A DNA stretch of 64,000 nucleotides from Ruminococcaceae bacterium HV4-5-B5C (GCA_900184925.1 FXYJ02000006.1:186001-250000), one strand, 5' to 3'; counted from the first letter of the stretch, positions 36,997-46,011 are shown. Program-made: numbers and translations. The notes: generated from the sequence alone by a model not told the origin.

Positions 36997-38076
36997 ATGG
37001 AGTTACTTGATTTTTCATCGGCGGAGCGATGTGAGGAGTATGAGCGTTTCGTGCAGAACCATGCTTCGGGAAGCTTTACACAGTCGCTTTCCTGGTGCGG
37101 GGTAAAAAGCGGATGGAAGCATGAGGCCGTTGTCGTGCGCGACGGCGGCGGGAATATTGCGGGTTCCATGCTGGTGCTGATTAAAACCCTGCCGGGGCTG
37201 AATATCTCGTTTTTATATTCCCCCCGCGGGCCGGTGTGCAATTTTCATGACAGGGAAGTTCTCTCGGGGCTGACGGAGGGCATGGAAGCTCTCGCCCACC
37301 GCTACCATGCGTTCCTTTTTAAATGCGACCCGTTCATTCCGGCATCCGACGAAGAGGGTATCCGGGGCATGGCGGAAATGGGCTGTATTTTGCAGCCGGA
37401 TCCGGAGGAAAAAGCAATTCAGTGCCGGTGCAATTACCAGCTTTCCATCGCCGGAAAGACAGCCGATGAAGTTTATCAGTCCTTTCAGCCCAAATGGCGG
37501 TACAACATCCGGCTTGCCGAGCGCAAAGGGGTGGTCTGCCGATATTATGACAAAGACATGCTGGGGGACAAGCTCGACGATTTTTTTCCGCTGATGGAGG
37601 AAACCGGAAGCCGCGACGGCTTCAACATCCGGTCCAAGGAGTATTTTTATACGCTGCTCGACAATCTTGGCTCGCACTGCCGCCTGTATTTGTGCTATTA
37701 TGAAAATCAGGCCATTTCCGGTTCCGTCACGGTGCAGTACGCGGGGAAAACCTGTTATGTCTACGGTGCTTCCTCCACTTCCTGCCGGTGCGTCATGCCG
37801 AACTATCTGATGCAGTGGAACATGATCCAGTGGGCGATTGAAAACGGCGACCAGATCTACGATTTTCAGGGAATTCCGCATTATTCCGACGAGGCTCACC
37901 CCAATTACGGTGTTTACCGGTTCAAAAGGGGGTTTAACGGGCAGGTCGTGGAATATGCAGGGGAATTCGACCGGGTGTTTTCACCGCTGCTGAAAAAGGG
38001 GACGGACCGCCTTTACCAGGTGTATCAGGACCTTGAACGCCGGAAAAACCGAATGGCCCACAATTCTACAAGGTGA
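36997..38076 (+). CDS. FemABX-family peptidoglycan bridge peptidyltransferase
   Basis: A 359-residue protein made of two GNAT-like domains, typical of Fem/MurM transferases that add amino acids from aminoacyl-tRNA to the lipid II stem peptide. Visible motifs are FLYSPRGPV near residue 70, KWRYNIRLAERKGV near 168 and the late NYGVYRFKRGFNGQVVEY. GGGGAGGA lies six bases before the ATG. It shares a transcript with a membrane-anchored VanX-like peptidase ten bases downstream, so both probably act on cell-wall stem peptides. The amino acid added cannot be told. Confidence 0.9.
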   Translation: MELLDFSSAERCEEYERFVQNHASGSFTQSLSWCGVKSGWKHEAVVVRDGGGNIAGSMLVLIKTLPGLNISFLYSPRGPVCNFHDREVLSGLTEGMEALAHRYHAFLFKCDPFIPASDEEGIRGMAEMGCILQPDPEEKAIQCRCNYQLSIAGKTADEVYQSFQPKWRYNIRLAERKGVVCRYYDKDMLGDKLDDFFPLMEETGSRDGFNIRSKEYFYTLLDNLGSHCRLYLCYYENQAISGSVTVQYAGKTCYVYGASSTSCRCVMPNYLMQWNMIQWAIENGDQIYDFQGIPHYSDEAHPNYGVYRFKRGFNGQVVEYAGEFDRVFSPLLKKGTDRLYQVYQDLERRKNRMAHNSTR

Positions 38077-38085
38077 TGAATTTTC

Positions 38086-38835
38086 TTGAAAAACCGCAGA
38101 AATGCTAAATTTCTAATTATGGATGCAGTGCTCGTCCTCATGCTGCTTGTGCTTCTTTTTTACGGGCAGCAAAAAGGGCTCTGGGGCATCAAGGGGGGAG
38201 GCATGGTACGGCAGGCTTCCTCCGCCGCAGTTTCCTCTGCCGCACCGCCGTCCTCCGCCTTACGGGAGCAGATCTCGGTTTCTTCGCAGCCGCCTGCTCC
38301 TGCCGACACCGATTATGTCAAGGTCGCGGACTATATTCCGGGCGTTTACGTCGACCTCAAATACGCGACAAATGAGAACATTACCGGGCACGCGATTTAC
38401 GACTTCGTAGACGCCTACCTTCGGTACGGCACGGTAAAAAAGCTGAAACAGGTACAGGACGACCTGAATGCTTCCGGTTACAGCCTCAAAATCTGGGACG
38501 CTTACCGCCCGCTCAAAGCGCAGGCTGAACTCTGGAATGCCGAACCCGACCCGCGGTACATATCGCGCCCGAGCAAACCGACTTCACACAACCTTGGCAA
38601 TACGGTCGACGTGACAATCGTGAAAAAGAACGGCCCCGAGATTCCCGTGCCGTCCGGGTTCGACAATTTTACTAAGAAGGCCGACCGGGACTACTCCGAC
38701 GTTACGGAAGAGCAGAAGAACAATGCACTGCTGCTGCAAAACACCATGATCAAGTACGGATTCAATACGTATTCCGCTGAATGGTGGCATTTTGAGGATA
38801 CGCAGGACTACCCATACGTTGATTTCGAGCCCTGA
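38086..38835 (+). CDS. Membrane-anchored D-alanyl-D-alanine dipeptidase (VanX/DdpX family, M15D)
   Basis: A 249-residue protein with an N-terminal membrane helix (about residues 8-26), a Ser/Ala/Pro linker to about 72 and a M15D peptidase domain. The zinc ligands are in TSHNLGNTVDVT (S-x-H-x(6)-D pattern) and EWWHFED, and DAYRP supplies the catalytic Arg. Classical VanX is cytoplasmic and cleaves D-Ala-D-Ala to give vancomycin resistance. The anchor here places the enzyme outside, so peptidoglycan-peptide trimming or dipeptide recycling is more likely. TTG 38086 follows AGGTGA by nine bases. Confidence 0.9.
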   Translation: MKNRRNAKFLIMDAVLVLMLLVLLFYGQQKGLWGIKGGGMVRQASSAAVSSAAPPSSALREQISVSSQPPAPADTDYVKVADYIPGVYVDLKYATNENITGHAIYDFVDAYLRYGTVKKLKQVQDDLNASGYSLKIWDAYRPLKAQAELWNAEPDPRYISRPSKPTSHNLGNTVDVTIVKKNGPEIPVPSGFDNFTKKADRDYSDVTEEQKNNALLLQNTMIKYGFNTYSAEWWHFEDTQDYPYVDFEP

Positions 38836-38861
38836 GCTGCCGCATGTTCCCGGATTTTGAC

Positions 38862-38890
38862 TTGACGGAACCATAGAAAAGCCGTATGCT
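38862..38890 (+). promoter_or_regulatory. Sigma-A type promoter of the lipoprotein gene
   Basis: TTGACG (38862-38867), 17-bp spacer, TATGCT (38885-38890), 41 bases before the ATG. Confidence 0.65.
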
Positions 38891-38931
38891 GATGGAAAAT
38901 GGTGAAATCTTATTCCACTGGAGGCGGGCGG

Positions 38932-39462
38932 ATGAACAGGGAAACTTTTCGGCGTACTGCCTGCGGTTTTCTGGCGCTTTGCCTCGTCTTTCTGTACTCC
39001 GGCTGCGGGCCGAAGCAGGAGGATACCGACCTGAAGGGCGAAGGTTTGAACGGCATTGCCATCGACTCGGTCTATGAAGGGACAAAGGCGGAACAGGCCT
39101 TCGGCAAACTGTTTCGAACCGACACGGTTTCCGGCGGGGAGAAGTGCTACAACTACTTTTCTGACCAAAACGAAGTCAGTGTGAGCGTTCGGGATCAGAA
39201 AGTCACGGCGCTGTATTCGGAGTGGCTTCTGCACCTCAACGGAAAAACGGTGACAAAGCGGGGAATCTCGAATACTTCTTCGCTGGATGAGATTATCCGG
39301 GCTTACGGAAAGAATTATATCCGTGTGGATTTCAACAACCAGATGGGCGAGGAAGACCATTATGTGATTCGCTATCAGGATTCGAAAGATCGGATCGGTC
39401 TGACGTTTCGATTTCTGAAAGGCGAGACATCTGACTGTGATATTACGGTTCAGAAATACTGA
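38932..39462 (+). CDS. Putative small lipoprotein
   Basis: A 176-residue secreted protein. The N-terminus has basic residues, a hydrophobic core and a Cys (about residue 23, LYSGC) that fits a slightly unusual lipobox. The mature part is mixed alpha/beta with KAEQAFGKLFRTD and SLDEIIRAYGKNYIRV. The second pattern recalls small clostridial lipoproteins of unknown function. Start ATG 38932 follows CTGGAGG. A long-stem terminator follows. Confidence 0.75.
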   Translation: MNRETFRRTACGFLALCLVFLYSGCGPKQEDTDLKGEGLNGIAIDSVYEGTKAEQAFGKLFRTDTVSGGEKCYNYFSDQNEVSVSVRDQKVTALYSEWLLHLNGKTVTKRGISNTSSLDEIIRAYGKNYIRVDFNNQMGEEDHYVIRYQDSKDRIGLTFRFLKGETSDCDITVQKY

Positions 39463-39473
39463 ATCCCGCATAG

Positions 39474-39512
39474 AAAGACGCGGCGCATTCTTTTCAGATG
39501 CGCCGCGTCTTT
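39474..39512. terminator. Bidirectional terminator between convergent genes
   Basis: A perfect 15-bp stem, AAAGACGCGGCGCAT (39474-39488) with its complement at 39498-39512. The A/T ends give a T-run in both directions, for the lipoprotein gene and for the ABC permease gene. Confidence 0.92.
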
Positions 39513-39529
39513 GTATCCGGGCGGGTTCC

Positions 39530-41809
39530 TTATTCCGCGCCCTTGAGGGACGCCACCATATCAAGCCGCCGGATCTTTCTGGAGAAGAGAAAATTTACAA
39601 AGATCGAGAGGGCGAAGGTAATGGCAAGCGACAGAAGCACGTTTTCCGGTGTGAGAACGTTGATCATGTCGAACGAATCCCCCGACATTGACATGATCAT
39701 ATCGGTCAGCCACTGGCCCGCGGGTACCCCGAGCAGGAAACCAACCGCAGAGAGGCAGAGGTTCTGTGTCAGCAGCAGGCCGCGAAGCCTCCCGGACTTC
39801 ATGCCCATGACTTTGAGTGTCGCGAGCTCCCGCTCCATTTCGGTGAAGGAGAGAAGACCGAGATTGTAGAGCACCACGACCGCCATCACAGCTGCCGCCG
39901 TGATCAGGATGACGATCATTTTCATCATGGAGGCCGTCATGCTGTCCCACCCCGCCGTAAGGTCTGCGGTGTTCTGGACGTTGTCCATGCCCGCAAATTT
40001 CTGCGTGACCTTTTCGGGGGAGAGAATGGAGGTAGCCCGAAACGGGAAGCCGAGGTCTTCGAAATGGGTACGTGTCAGGCGGATGCCCTGAACGGTCGGG
40101 TCTCGGTAAATCCTGGCGACGGGCGTCGTCACCCACTTCTCGCCGCCGTAGAGGTGCCAGGTGATCTTGTCACCGGCTTTCACGCCGAGCTGGTCGGCCA
40201 GCTTGCTCGTGAGGGAGACGCCGTCCTCCGGCAGACTGATGGGGCTGCGGTCGGTGTCGGTCGCCTGCAGAAGCGTCACGTGGTCGGTCGCCGTGAGGTT
40301 CGCGGATTTTTTGACCCCGTTCGCTTTGATTTCAATGGCGCTTTCCAGCACGGCCTGCCCGCTTGTTTCTTTCAGCGCGTTTGCAATCTGCGCGTCGGTC
40401 GCGCTGTCACGGACGGAGAGCTTCGACTCAAACCGGTCGATCTGCCCGAACTGCCAGTCTTTCAGGCTGTGCATGGCACTGTTCATGTCGAATGCGCACA
40501 TCAGCAGTGCGGTGCAGCCGAGCACGCCGACGACCGCCATGACGGAGCGTACTCTGTTGCGGGCCGCGTCGCGCAGGTTCCAGCGGGGGTTGAAGCCAAG
40601 CCTGTTCCAGAACGCCGTCTTTTCGAGGACGCCGTGCCTGACTTTCTTCGGTGACTTCGGGCGGAGCGTTTCGGCGGGCGTGTCTTTCAGCACATTGTGG
40701 CAGGCTAGCCAGGTGACGAACGTGCACAGCGCCACCGTAACCGCCGCCATCCCGTAGAAGGAGGGGTCGAGAGCCGGACCCCATTCCGGCAGTGTATAAA
40801 ACTCGGACATCGAAGGGTAGAACAGCTTTGGCAGTGTGACGGGTCCCACGGCCGCACCGAGTACGGAGCCCGCGAGCGACAGCCAGAAGCCGTAGGAGAC
40901 GTAGTGCCGGAGAATCCTGCCCTGCTGAAAGCCCATGGCCTTGAGCGTACCGATCTGGGTGCGCTGGGCGGTCACGATGCGCGTCATTGTCGTCATCATC
41001 GTCAGAAGCGCGATGGCGAGGAACGCGAGCGGGAAAATCGACCCCATTGCCTTATGCTGGTCGATCTCTTCGGCAAACATGGCGTAGCTGGGCTGGTCCT
41101 TCCGGGCAAGATAAACCGACACATTTCCGCCCAATGCCTTCTCAACAGTGCTTTCCACAGACGACGCGTCCGTGCCGCTTTTGAGTGTCAACATTATCTC
41201 GTTGTAAGCAAGCTTCTGAGGAACAGGGAACGCGTCTTTGGAGAGGTAGGCGTATCCGTAGGAAGAAAAGTCCGGCGTCACGCTGCTGCCGTTTGAGAGG
41301 TACACGTACTCGGGGTTATAGACCGTTCCGGCAATTTTTTTGGTGAGCGATATGCCGTTCAGCGTCATGGTCAGAGAATCGCCCGGGTTCAGTGAATGGG
41401 CTTCTGCAAACCGGTCGTCAACCCACACGCTGTCTTTGTCGGAGAGGTCGACGGCTTTCCCGCGCACGAGGTGCGAGGTGGTGATGGTGTCGGTGTCCAA
41501 GAAATGAAGCGAGAGCTTCGGCGTTCCGCTCAGCGAAGCCGTGCCGTCGAGTACGAGGCAGCGCTCCGCACCGGTCACGTTGCCGAGCTTTTCAACGTCT
41601 TTCTGTTGCCGGTCGGTAAAGGTGCTGCCGTAGACCCAGACGTCGGCGAGATTTGTGTCGCGGTAATACGCGGCGGAGTTGTTCCTCAGACCAATCCATT
41701 CACCGCCGATGCCCGCGTAGATGAAAACGCCGAGAAACGCCATGAGAAAGATGGAAAAGAACTGGGCCTTGTGGTGCCCCATGTCGCGGAGCATTTTGCG
41801 GAAAAGCAT
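39530..41809 (-). CDS. FtsX-family ABC exporter permease
   Basis: A 759-residue permease of two FtsX halves. Helices lie at about residues 18-38, 258-282, 308-335, 352-374, 418-438, 636-660, 688-710 and 728-750, with a large external domain after the first helix of each half and FtsX-type loops (QIGTLKAMGFQQGRIL; ELATLKVMGMKSGRLRG). It overlaps the ATPase gene by one base (TAATG). With the TetR gene upstream it forms a drug- or peptide-export type operon. Distant in sequence from the permease at 19911. Confidence 0.92.
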   Translation of the reverse strand: MLFRKMLRDMGHHKAQFFSIFLMAFLGVFIYAGIGGEWIGLRNNSAAYYRDTNLADVWVYGSTFTDRQQKDVEKLGNVTGAERCLVLDGTASLSGTPKLSLHFLDTDTITTSHLVRGKAVDLSDKDSVWVDDRFAEAHSLNPGDSLTMTLNGISLTKKIAGTVYNPEYVYLSNGSSVTPDFSSYGYAYLSKDAFPVPQKLAYNEIMLTLKSGTDASSVESTVEKALGGNVSVYLARKDQPSYAMFAEEIDQHKAMGSIFPLAFLAIALLTMMTTMTRIVTAQRTQIGTLKAMGFQQGRILRHYVSYGFWLSLAGSVLGAAVGPVTLPKLFYPSMSEFYTLPEWGPALDPSFYGMAAVTVALCTFVTWLACHNVLKDTPAETLRPKSPKKVRHGVLEKTAFWNRLGFNPRWNLRDAARNRVRSVMAVVGVLGCTALLMCAFDMNSAMHSLKDWQFGQIDRFESKLSVRDSATDAQIANALKETSGQAVLESAIEIKANGVKKSANLTATDHVTLLQATDTDRSPISLPEDGVSLTSKLADQLGVKAGDKITWHLYGGEKWVTTPVARIYRDPTVQGIRLTRTHFEDLGFPFRATSILSPEKVTQKFAGMDNVQNTADLTAGWDSMTASMMKMIVILITAAAVMAVVVLYNLGLLSFTEMERELATLKVMGMKSGRLRGLLLTQNLCLSAVGFLLGVPAGQWLTDMIMSMSGDSFDMINVLTPENVLLSLAITFALSIFVNFLFSRKIRRLDMVASLKGAE

Positions 41810-42513
41810 TACCAGTTCACCTCGCTTACCGCCATGGGTGACTCATTGACCGTGACGTCGCGGATTTTTCCGTTTTTAACGCGGATGACCTTGTCCGCCG
41901 CCTGCGCGAGCGCCGCGTTGTGCGTTACAATGATCACTGTTTTTCCCTTCTCGCGGCTCATCTTCTGCAGGAGTGTCAGTACGACGACGCCGGTCTCGCT
42001 GTCAAGTGCGCCGGTCGGCTCATCGCACAGGAGCATAGTCGGGTTTTTCGCAATGGCGCGGGCAATGGACACGCGCTGTTGTTCGCCGCCGGAAAGCTGT
42101 GCCGGAAACTGGTCCGCGTGGTCGCCGAGGCCGACGGAGGTAAGAATCTCACGTGCATCGAACGCTGTTTTCACGATGTTTTTGGTCAGCGCCACGTTTT
42201 CAAAGGAGGTCAGCGTTGGGATCAGATTGTAAAACTGAAAGACAAAGCCGACGTTCTTTGCACGGTATTCCGTAAGTTCGTCGTCTCCATACCCGACGAT
42301 ATTGGTGCCGTTCACGAGAATTTCGCCCTCCGTTGCGTAATCCATGCCGCCGAGAAGATTCAGCAGCGTTGATTTTCCCGCGCCGCTCGGCCCGAGAATC
42401 ACGACAAATTCACCCTCCTGAATCGAAAAGCTGATGTGGTCCACCGCAAGGAGCCGGTGCTCCCCCGTGCCGTATGCCCTCGTAACGTTTTTGAACTCTA
42501 TGATTTCCCCCAT
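41809..42513 (-). CDS. ABC transporter ATP-binding protein (MacB/LolD class)
   Basis: A 234-residue ATPase with Walker A GPSGAGKST near residue 39, Q-loop FVFQFYN near 90, signature LSGGEQQRVSIARAI near 140 and Walker B MLLCDEPTGALDS near 162. The ATG at 42513 follows AGGAGGG. A 20-bp palindrome overlapping its -10 is the likely TetR operator. It energises the permease encoded immediately after it. Confidence 0.95.
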   Translation of the reverse strand: MGEIIEFKNVTRAYGTGEHRLLAVDHISFSIQEGEFVVILGPSGAGKSTLLNLLGGMDYATEGEILVNGTNIVGYGDDELTEYRAKNVGFVFQFYNLIPTLTSFENVALTKNIVKTAFDAREILTSVGLGDHADQFPAQLSGGEQQRVSIARAIAKNPTMLLCDEPTGALDSETGVVVLTLLQKMSREKGKTVIIVTHNAALAQAADKVIRVKNGKIRDVTVNESPMAVSEVNW

Positions 42514-42531
42514 AAAACACCCTCCTGCTCT

Positions 42532-42551
42532 AAGTTAGATTATGCTAACTT
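42532..42551 (-). promoter_or_regulatory. Palindromic operator over the ABC operon -10
   Basis: AAGTTAG (42532-42538) and CTAACTT (42545-42551) form a perfect 7-bp dyad around six bases. On the minus strand it contains CATAAT, a good -10, so a bound repressor would block the promoter. It lies between the tetR gene and its apparent target. Confidence 0.7.
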
Positions 42552-42605
42552 GTTGCTATTTTTAAATCCGTTCCGGCGGTGTGAAACGGGAATGCCGAAG
42601 CGGAT

Positions 42606-43193
42606 TTAATTGCTGACTAACCGGGAGCACACGCTCCGCACGGTCAGTTCCAGAACCTGTGGGAAATGCCTGCCGATCTGCCTGCGGTTGGTCAGAGACA
42701 GGAACAGAAGCCGCACGGCATCACAGGCAACTTCGGGCGGTTGTGTAAGCCGCAGACCGGATTTGCGGAGAATTTCACCGATGTGAACGTCGTCGCTGTG
42801 GTAGTGTTTCTGAAGCGCTTCAGGCGGAATTTTCCGGAGAATATAAGGCAGGTCGTTTTCCAGAAAATCCATCAGCGAGTTTTTCTCAAGAATCGCACAG
42901 ACGCGAAGGAGCGCTTCGGCGGCCCGGTCGGAGTCGCTCAGGTCGGTGCGTTCCCGCAGAACCTTCATGGCCTCGCTGTAGAGGACTTCGTGCCAGTCTT
43001 CCATTACCTCGAAGAAAAGGTGCTCCTTTGACTCATAAAAGTCGTAAAACGCGCCTTTGGAAATGCCGGCGCTTTTCGTAAGATGCTCTACCGTTGCGCC
43101 GCGCACCCCGACGGTCGGGATGCACTCCTGCGCGCTTTTTTTCAGCGCTGCGCGAATAATCTCTTTTTCCTGCTCTGTAAATGCCGCCGCCAT
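42606..43193 (-). CDS. TetR-family transcriptional regulator
   Basis: A 195-residue repressor. The N-terminal helix-turn-helix (GATVEHLTKSAGISKGAFYDFYESKEHLFFEVM, residues about 30-62) is typical of TetR, followed by an all-helical ligand and dimer domain. It is transcribed in the same direction as the ABC exporter 92 bases downstream, and a palindrome in that gap is a ready operator. The natural inducer is probably a compound exported by the transporter. Confidence 0.92.
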   Translation of the reverse strand: MAAAFTEQEKEIIRAALKKSAQECIPTVGVRGATVEHLTKSAGISKGAFYDFYESKEHLFFEVMEDWHEVLYSEAMKVLRERTDLSDSDRAAEALLRVCAILEKNSLMDFLENDLPYILRKIPPEALQKHYHSDDVHIGEILRKSGLRLTQPPEVACDAVRLLFLSLTNRRQIGRHFPQVLELTVRSVCSRLVSN

Positions 43194-43207
43194 TTCCTCA
43201 CCACCCG

Positions 43208-43262
43208 TGTGACTGAATTATTTTTACGGTCACATCATACGCCTGCTGCACCAGTTTGTCAA
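43208..43262 (-). promoter_or_regulatory. tetR promoter with downstream dyad
   Basis: On the minus strand, TTGACA (43257-43262), 17-bp spacer, TATGAT (43234-43239). A TGTGAC/GTCACA dyad (43208-43213 and 43229-43234) touches the -10. It is unlike the palindrome in front of the ABC genes. Confidence 0.65.
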
Positions 43263-43371
43263 TACAAACCGAAAAAGAAATCCAAAATCGGCGAATTGCT
43301 CAAAGCAAGGAGTTAAACATAACAAACTTGTAGGCAGAAAACGGGTGCCCGTATGCGGCGGAGGTTCAATG

Positions 43372-43408
43372 CAAAAACCGCGCATGCCGTTTTTGCGGCA
43401 TGCGCGGT
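43372..43408 (-). terminator. Intrinsic terminator of the alcohol dehydrogenase gene
   Basis: A perfect 13-bp stem (43377-43389 with 43396-43408) followed on the minus strand by UUUUU (43376-43372). Confidence 0.9.
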
Positions 43409-43443
43409 GATCGGAACGATACCGGGAACAGATTTCGGGTAAA

Positions 43444-44613
43444 TTAGAACGCGACGTCTTCGCCGTAGTAGGCGCAGGTGAGAACCTTCTCCATCATTTC
43501 GGCGTCGGTCGGGCGCGGATTTGCGCCGGTGCAGGGGTCGAGAACGGCGTTCGCGGCGATCTTCTTTGCGTTCTCTTTGAACAGTTCTTCGCTGACACCG
43601 TTTGCCTTGTAGGTCGGGGCAATGCCGAGCTTTTTGTTCAGCTCGCGGATCGCGTCGACGAGAGCATTGGTGAGCTGCTTGTCAGTGCTGCCCTGCAGGC
43701 CGATCGCGCGCGCGATGCGGGCGTAGCTTGCCATGCAGACGCGGGAGTTGTACTGGATGACGTACGGCAGCAGGATGGCATTGCACAGGCCGTGGGGCAG
43801 GTCAAATACGGCGCCGGTCTTGTGGGCAATGCTGTGCGCGATGCCCAGCAGCGCGTTGGAGAACGCCATGCCGGCGAGGCACTGGGCAATGTGCATCTTT
43901 TCACGGGCATCCGCGTCGCCGTTGTAGGAATCGACAAGGCTGTCGAAGATGTCGGAGATGGCCTGCAGCGCAAGCGGGTCGGAGAAATTGGAGCGGTTGC
44001 ATGCAACGTAGGCTTCAATTGCGTGGGTCAGAGCATCCATGCCCGTGTGGGCGGTCAGCGTCTTCGGCATCGTCATGGCAATGTCGGAGTCCAGCACCGC
44101 AACGTCCGGCGTAATTTCAAAGTCGGCCAGAGGGTACTTGATATTGGTGGAGTAGTCGGTGATGACGGAGAAAGCCGTCACTTCGGAAGCCGTGCCGCTT
44201 GTGGAGGGAATGGCGACAAAGATCGCTTTTTTGCGGAGCTGCGGCATGGTGAACGGGTCTTTAATGTCTTCGAAAGTCTTCTCCGGGTATTCATAGAAGA
44301 CCCACATGGCTTTTGCGGCATCCATCGGGGAGCCGCCGCCGATTGCGACGATTACGTCCGGCTGGAACTCGCTCATGGCCTTTGCGCCGTCAAATACGCG
44401 TTCAATGGAGGGATCCGGCTCGACGCCCTCGTAAATCTTTGTCTCGAGGCCCGCTTCCTTCAGAATGTCTTCAGTTTTCTGCAGGAAACCCGTTTTCCGC
44501 ATGGAATGGCCGCCGGTGACGATGAAAGCTTTCTTGTGACCCTTCAGGTTTTTCAGCTCGCTGATTGCGCCGGAGCCGAAATAAATGTCGCGCGGTAAAG
44601 TAAAACGTGCCAT
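43444..44613 (-). CDS. Iron-containing alcohol dehydrogenase
   Basis: A 389-residue group III alcohol dehydrogenase that reduces aldehydes such as acetaldehyde or butyraldehyde with NAD(P)H. The nucleotide motif is GGGSPMDAAKAMW (near residue 93). PSTSGTASEVTAFSVI follows, and the metal ligands lie in TGMDALTHAIEAYV and GIAHSIAHKTGAVFDLPHGLCNA. ATG 44613 has AGGAGGA seven bases away and is preferred over the upstream TTG. It is monocistronic, with its own terminator. A fermentative role in redox balance is likely. Confidence 0.95.
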   Translation of the reverse strand: MARFTLPRDIYFGSGAISELKNLKGHKKAFIVTGGHSMRKTGFLQKTEDILKEAGLETKIYEGVEPDPSIERVFDGAKAMSEFQPDVIVAIGGGSPMDAAKAMWVFYEYPEKTFEDIKDPFTMPQLRKKAIFVAIPSTSGTASEVTAFSVITDYSTNIKYPLADFEITPDVAVLDSDIAMTMPKTLTAHTGMDALTHAIEAYVACNRSNFSDPLALQAISDIFDSLVDSYNGDADAREKMHIAQCLAGMAFSNALLGIAHSIAHKTGAVFDLPHGLCNAILLPYVIQYNSRVCMASYARIARAIGLQGSTDKQLTNALVDAIRELNKKLGIAPTYKANGVSEELFKENAKKIAANAVLDPCTGANPRPTDAEMMEKVLTCAYYGEDVAF

Positions 44614-45036
44614 AGCCAAATCCTCCTAAAATCATATCGTTAAAATATAAACGTACTTTGATAATATTTTATCATATGGTGTTGCTCATGGTATCCCATA
44701 AAGAAATAATCAAAAAATTTTTGCTGGAAAATTAATCTACCCTGTTCAGCTTTTCCTTCCGGAAGGAAATTTATCCCGCGGGGAAGATAAAAGGGAACAA
44801 AGACTTTGCGGCGGCCGGCGCGTGTGGTATGATGGTGGCGGAATTACTCCGCCTCCGGGGTGCTTTTCTGTCGGAAGAAGCCTTTTAAGGGCGATTGCAA
44901 CCTCAGGTTGCGCAATTTCCAACCCGGCTTTCTGGTGCGCAACCGCCCCGTCTGGTAGGATGGAGACATCAAAACAACCGCGCCATGGCAGTCGGTTAGA
45001 AATTCAGACAGTGTGATACTGATGGAGGGAGATACC
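44614..45036. promoter_or_regulatory. Intergenic region between adh and the HTH gene
   Basis: About 420 bases without a gene. Near adh lies an AT-rich dyad TGATAA/TTATCA (44659-44674). On the plus strand an extended -10 TGGTATGAT (44825-44833) with a weak TTTGCG -35 (44805-44810) gives a leader of about 200 bases for the HTH gene. That leader has a GCAACC/GGTTGC dyad (44897-44911). No Rex-type TTGTTAA box was seen. Confidence 0.4.
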
Positions 45037-46011
45037 ATGATCCTCGCGGAAAAAATTCTGAAACTTAGAAAAGAGAGCGGCATGTCTCAGGAAGAGCTTG
45101 CCGAAAAACTGAATGTCTCGCGGCAGTCCGTTTCCAAATGGGAAAGTGCCGCGGTTTACCCGGAGCTGGACAAAATTCTCCAGCTTGCCGGTGTGTTCGG
45201 TGTGACTACCGATTATTTGCTGAAAGACGATATGGAACAGCTCACATATACAGGCAAGGAAGAAAGCCGCTGCCCGCGTGTTTCACTTCAGGCGGCAAAC
45301 GAATTTCTCGACATGAAAGTCGCGCACGCAAAGCGGACCGCTCTTGCGGCGGTGTTGTTTGTTCTGTGCCCGGTGCCGGTCGTCTTTTTGGACGGGGCGT
45401 CGCAGGCGCACATGATCCCGCTGACGGAGGACGTTGCGGGGGGCATCGGGGCCGTCCTGCTTCTTCTGCTTGTCGCTCTTGGCTGCGTTGTCTCGATCTC
45501 CGCATCTTCGTGGATGAGACGTTTCGCTTACCTCAGAAGCGGCAATTTTGAACTGGAGTACGGCGTCGAGGGTGTTATCCGGGAAAAATGGAATGCCTCC
45601 GAACACAGGCGCGTTGCTTTTCTTTCTCTTTCCATCGCCCTCATTATTCTTTCGGTAACGCCGCTCGTGATAGCAGGGACGTTAGGGGCTCCGGACACCG
45701 TGTTAATTTTCCTCACGGGGCTTATGTTCATGCTGATTGCTGCCTCTGTTGGTATGATCATCGCGACAGCGGCTGTTCCTGCGGGGTGCGCCACTCTTCT
45801 TTCGGAGGATGTCTCGGGGGGAACGGATTCCCGAACCAACCGGAACAAATTAAAAAAATTTCGCGGTATTTACTGGCCGATCGTCGTCGCCGCTTACCTT
45901 CTCTGGAGTTTTCTGACCCGGGACTGGGAAATTTCGTGGGTGGTCTGGCCGGTCGCCGCACTGATAAGCGCCGGAATCTCTTCCATCTGGAAAACCCCCC
46001 GGGACGATTGA
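45037..46011 (+). CDS. XRE-family helix-turn-helix protein with membrane domain
   Basis: A 324-residue protein. Residues 1-62 form a Cro/C1-type DNA-binding domain (LRKESGMSQEELAEKLNVSRQSVSKWES). The C-terminal part has about six hydrophobic helices (from about 90 onward), including VAGGIGAVLLLLLVALGCVV. A regulator tethered to the membrane may sense envelope signals. The ATG at 45037 follows GGAGGGAG. The genes around it are on other transcripts, so the target is probably itself or distant. Confidence 0.88.
   Translation: MILAEKILKLRKESGMSQEELAEKLNVSRQSVSKWESAAVYPELDKILQLAGVFGVTTDYLLKDDMEQLTYTGKEESRCPRVSLQAANEFLDMKVAHAKRTALAAVLFVLCPVPVVFLDGASQAHMIPLTEDVAGGIGAVLLLLLVALGCVVSISASSWMRRFAYLRSGNFELEYGVEGVIREKWNASEHRRVAFLSLSIALIILSVTPLVIAGTLGAPDTVLIFLTGLMFMLIAASVGMIIATAAVPAGCATLLSEDVSGGTDSRTNRNKLKKFRGIYWPIVVAAYLLWSFLTRDWEISWVVWPVAALISAGISSIWKTPRDD

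Noticed and set aside
44614..44760. Rex-binding site before the iron alcohol dehydrogenase
   Set aside because: No TTGTTAA-N4-TTAACAA-like sequence is present. Only a shorter TGATAA dyad is seen.
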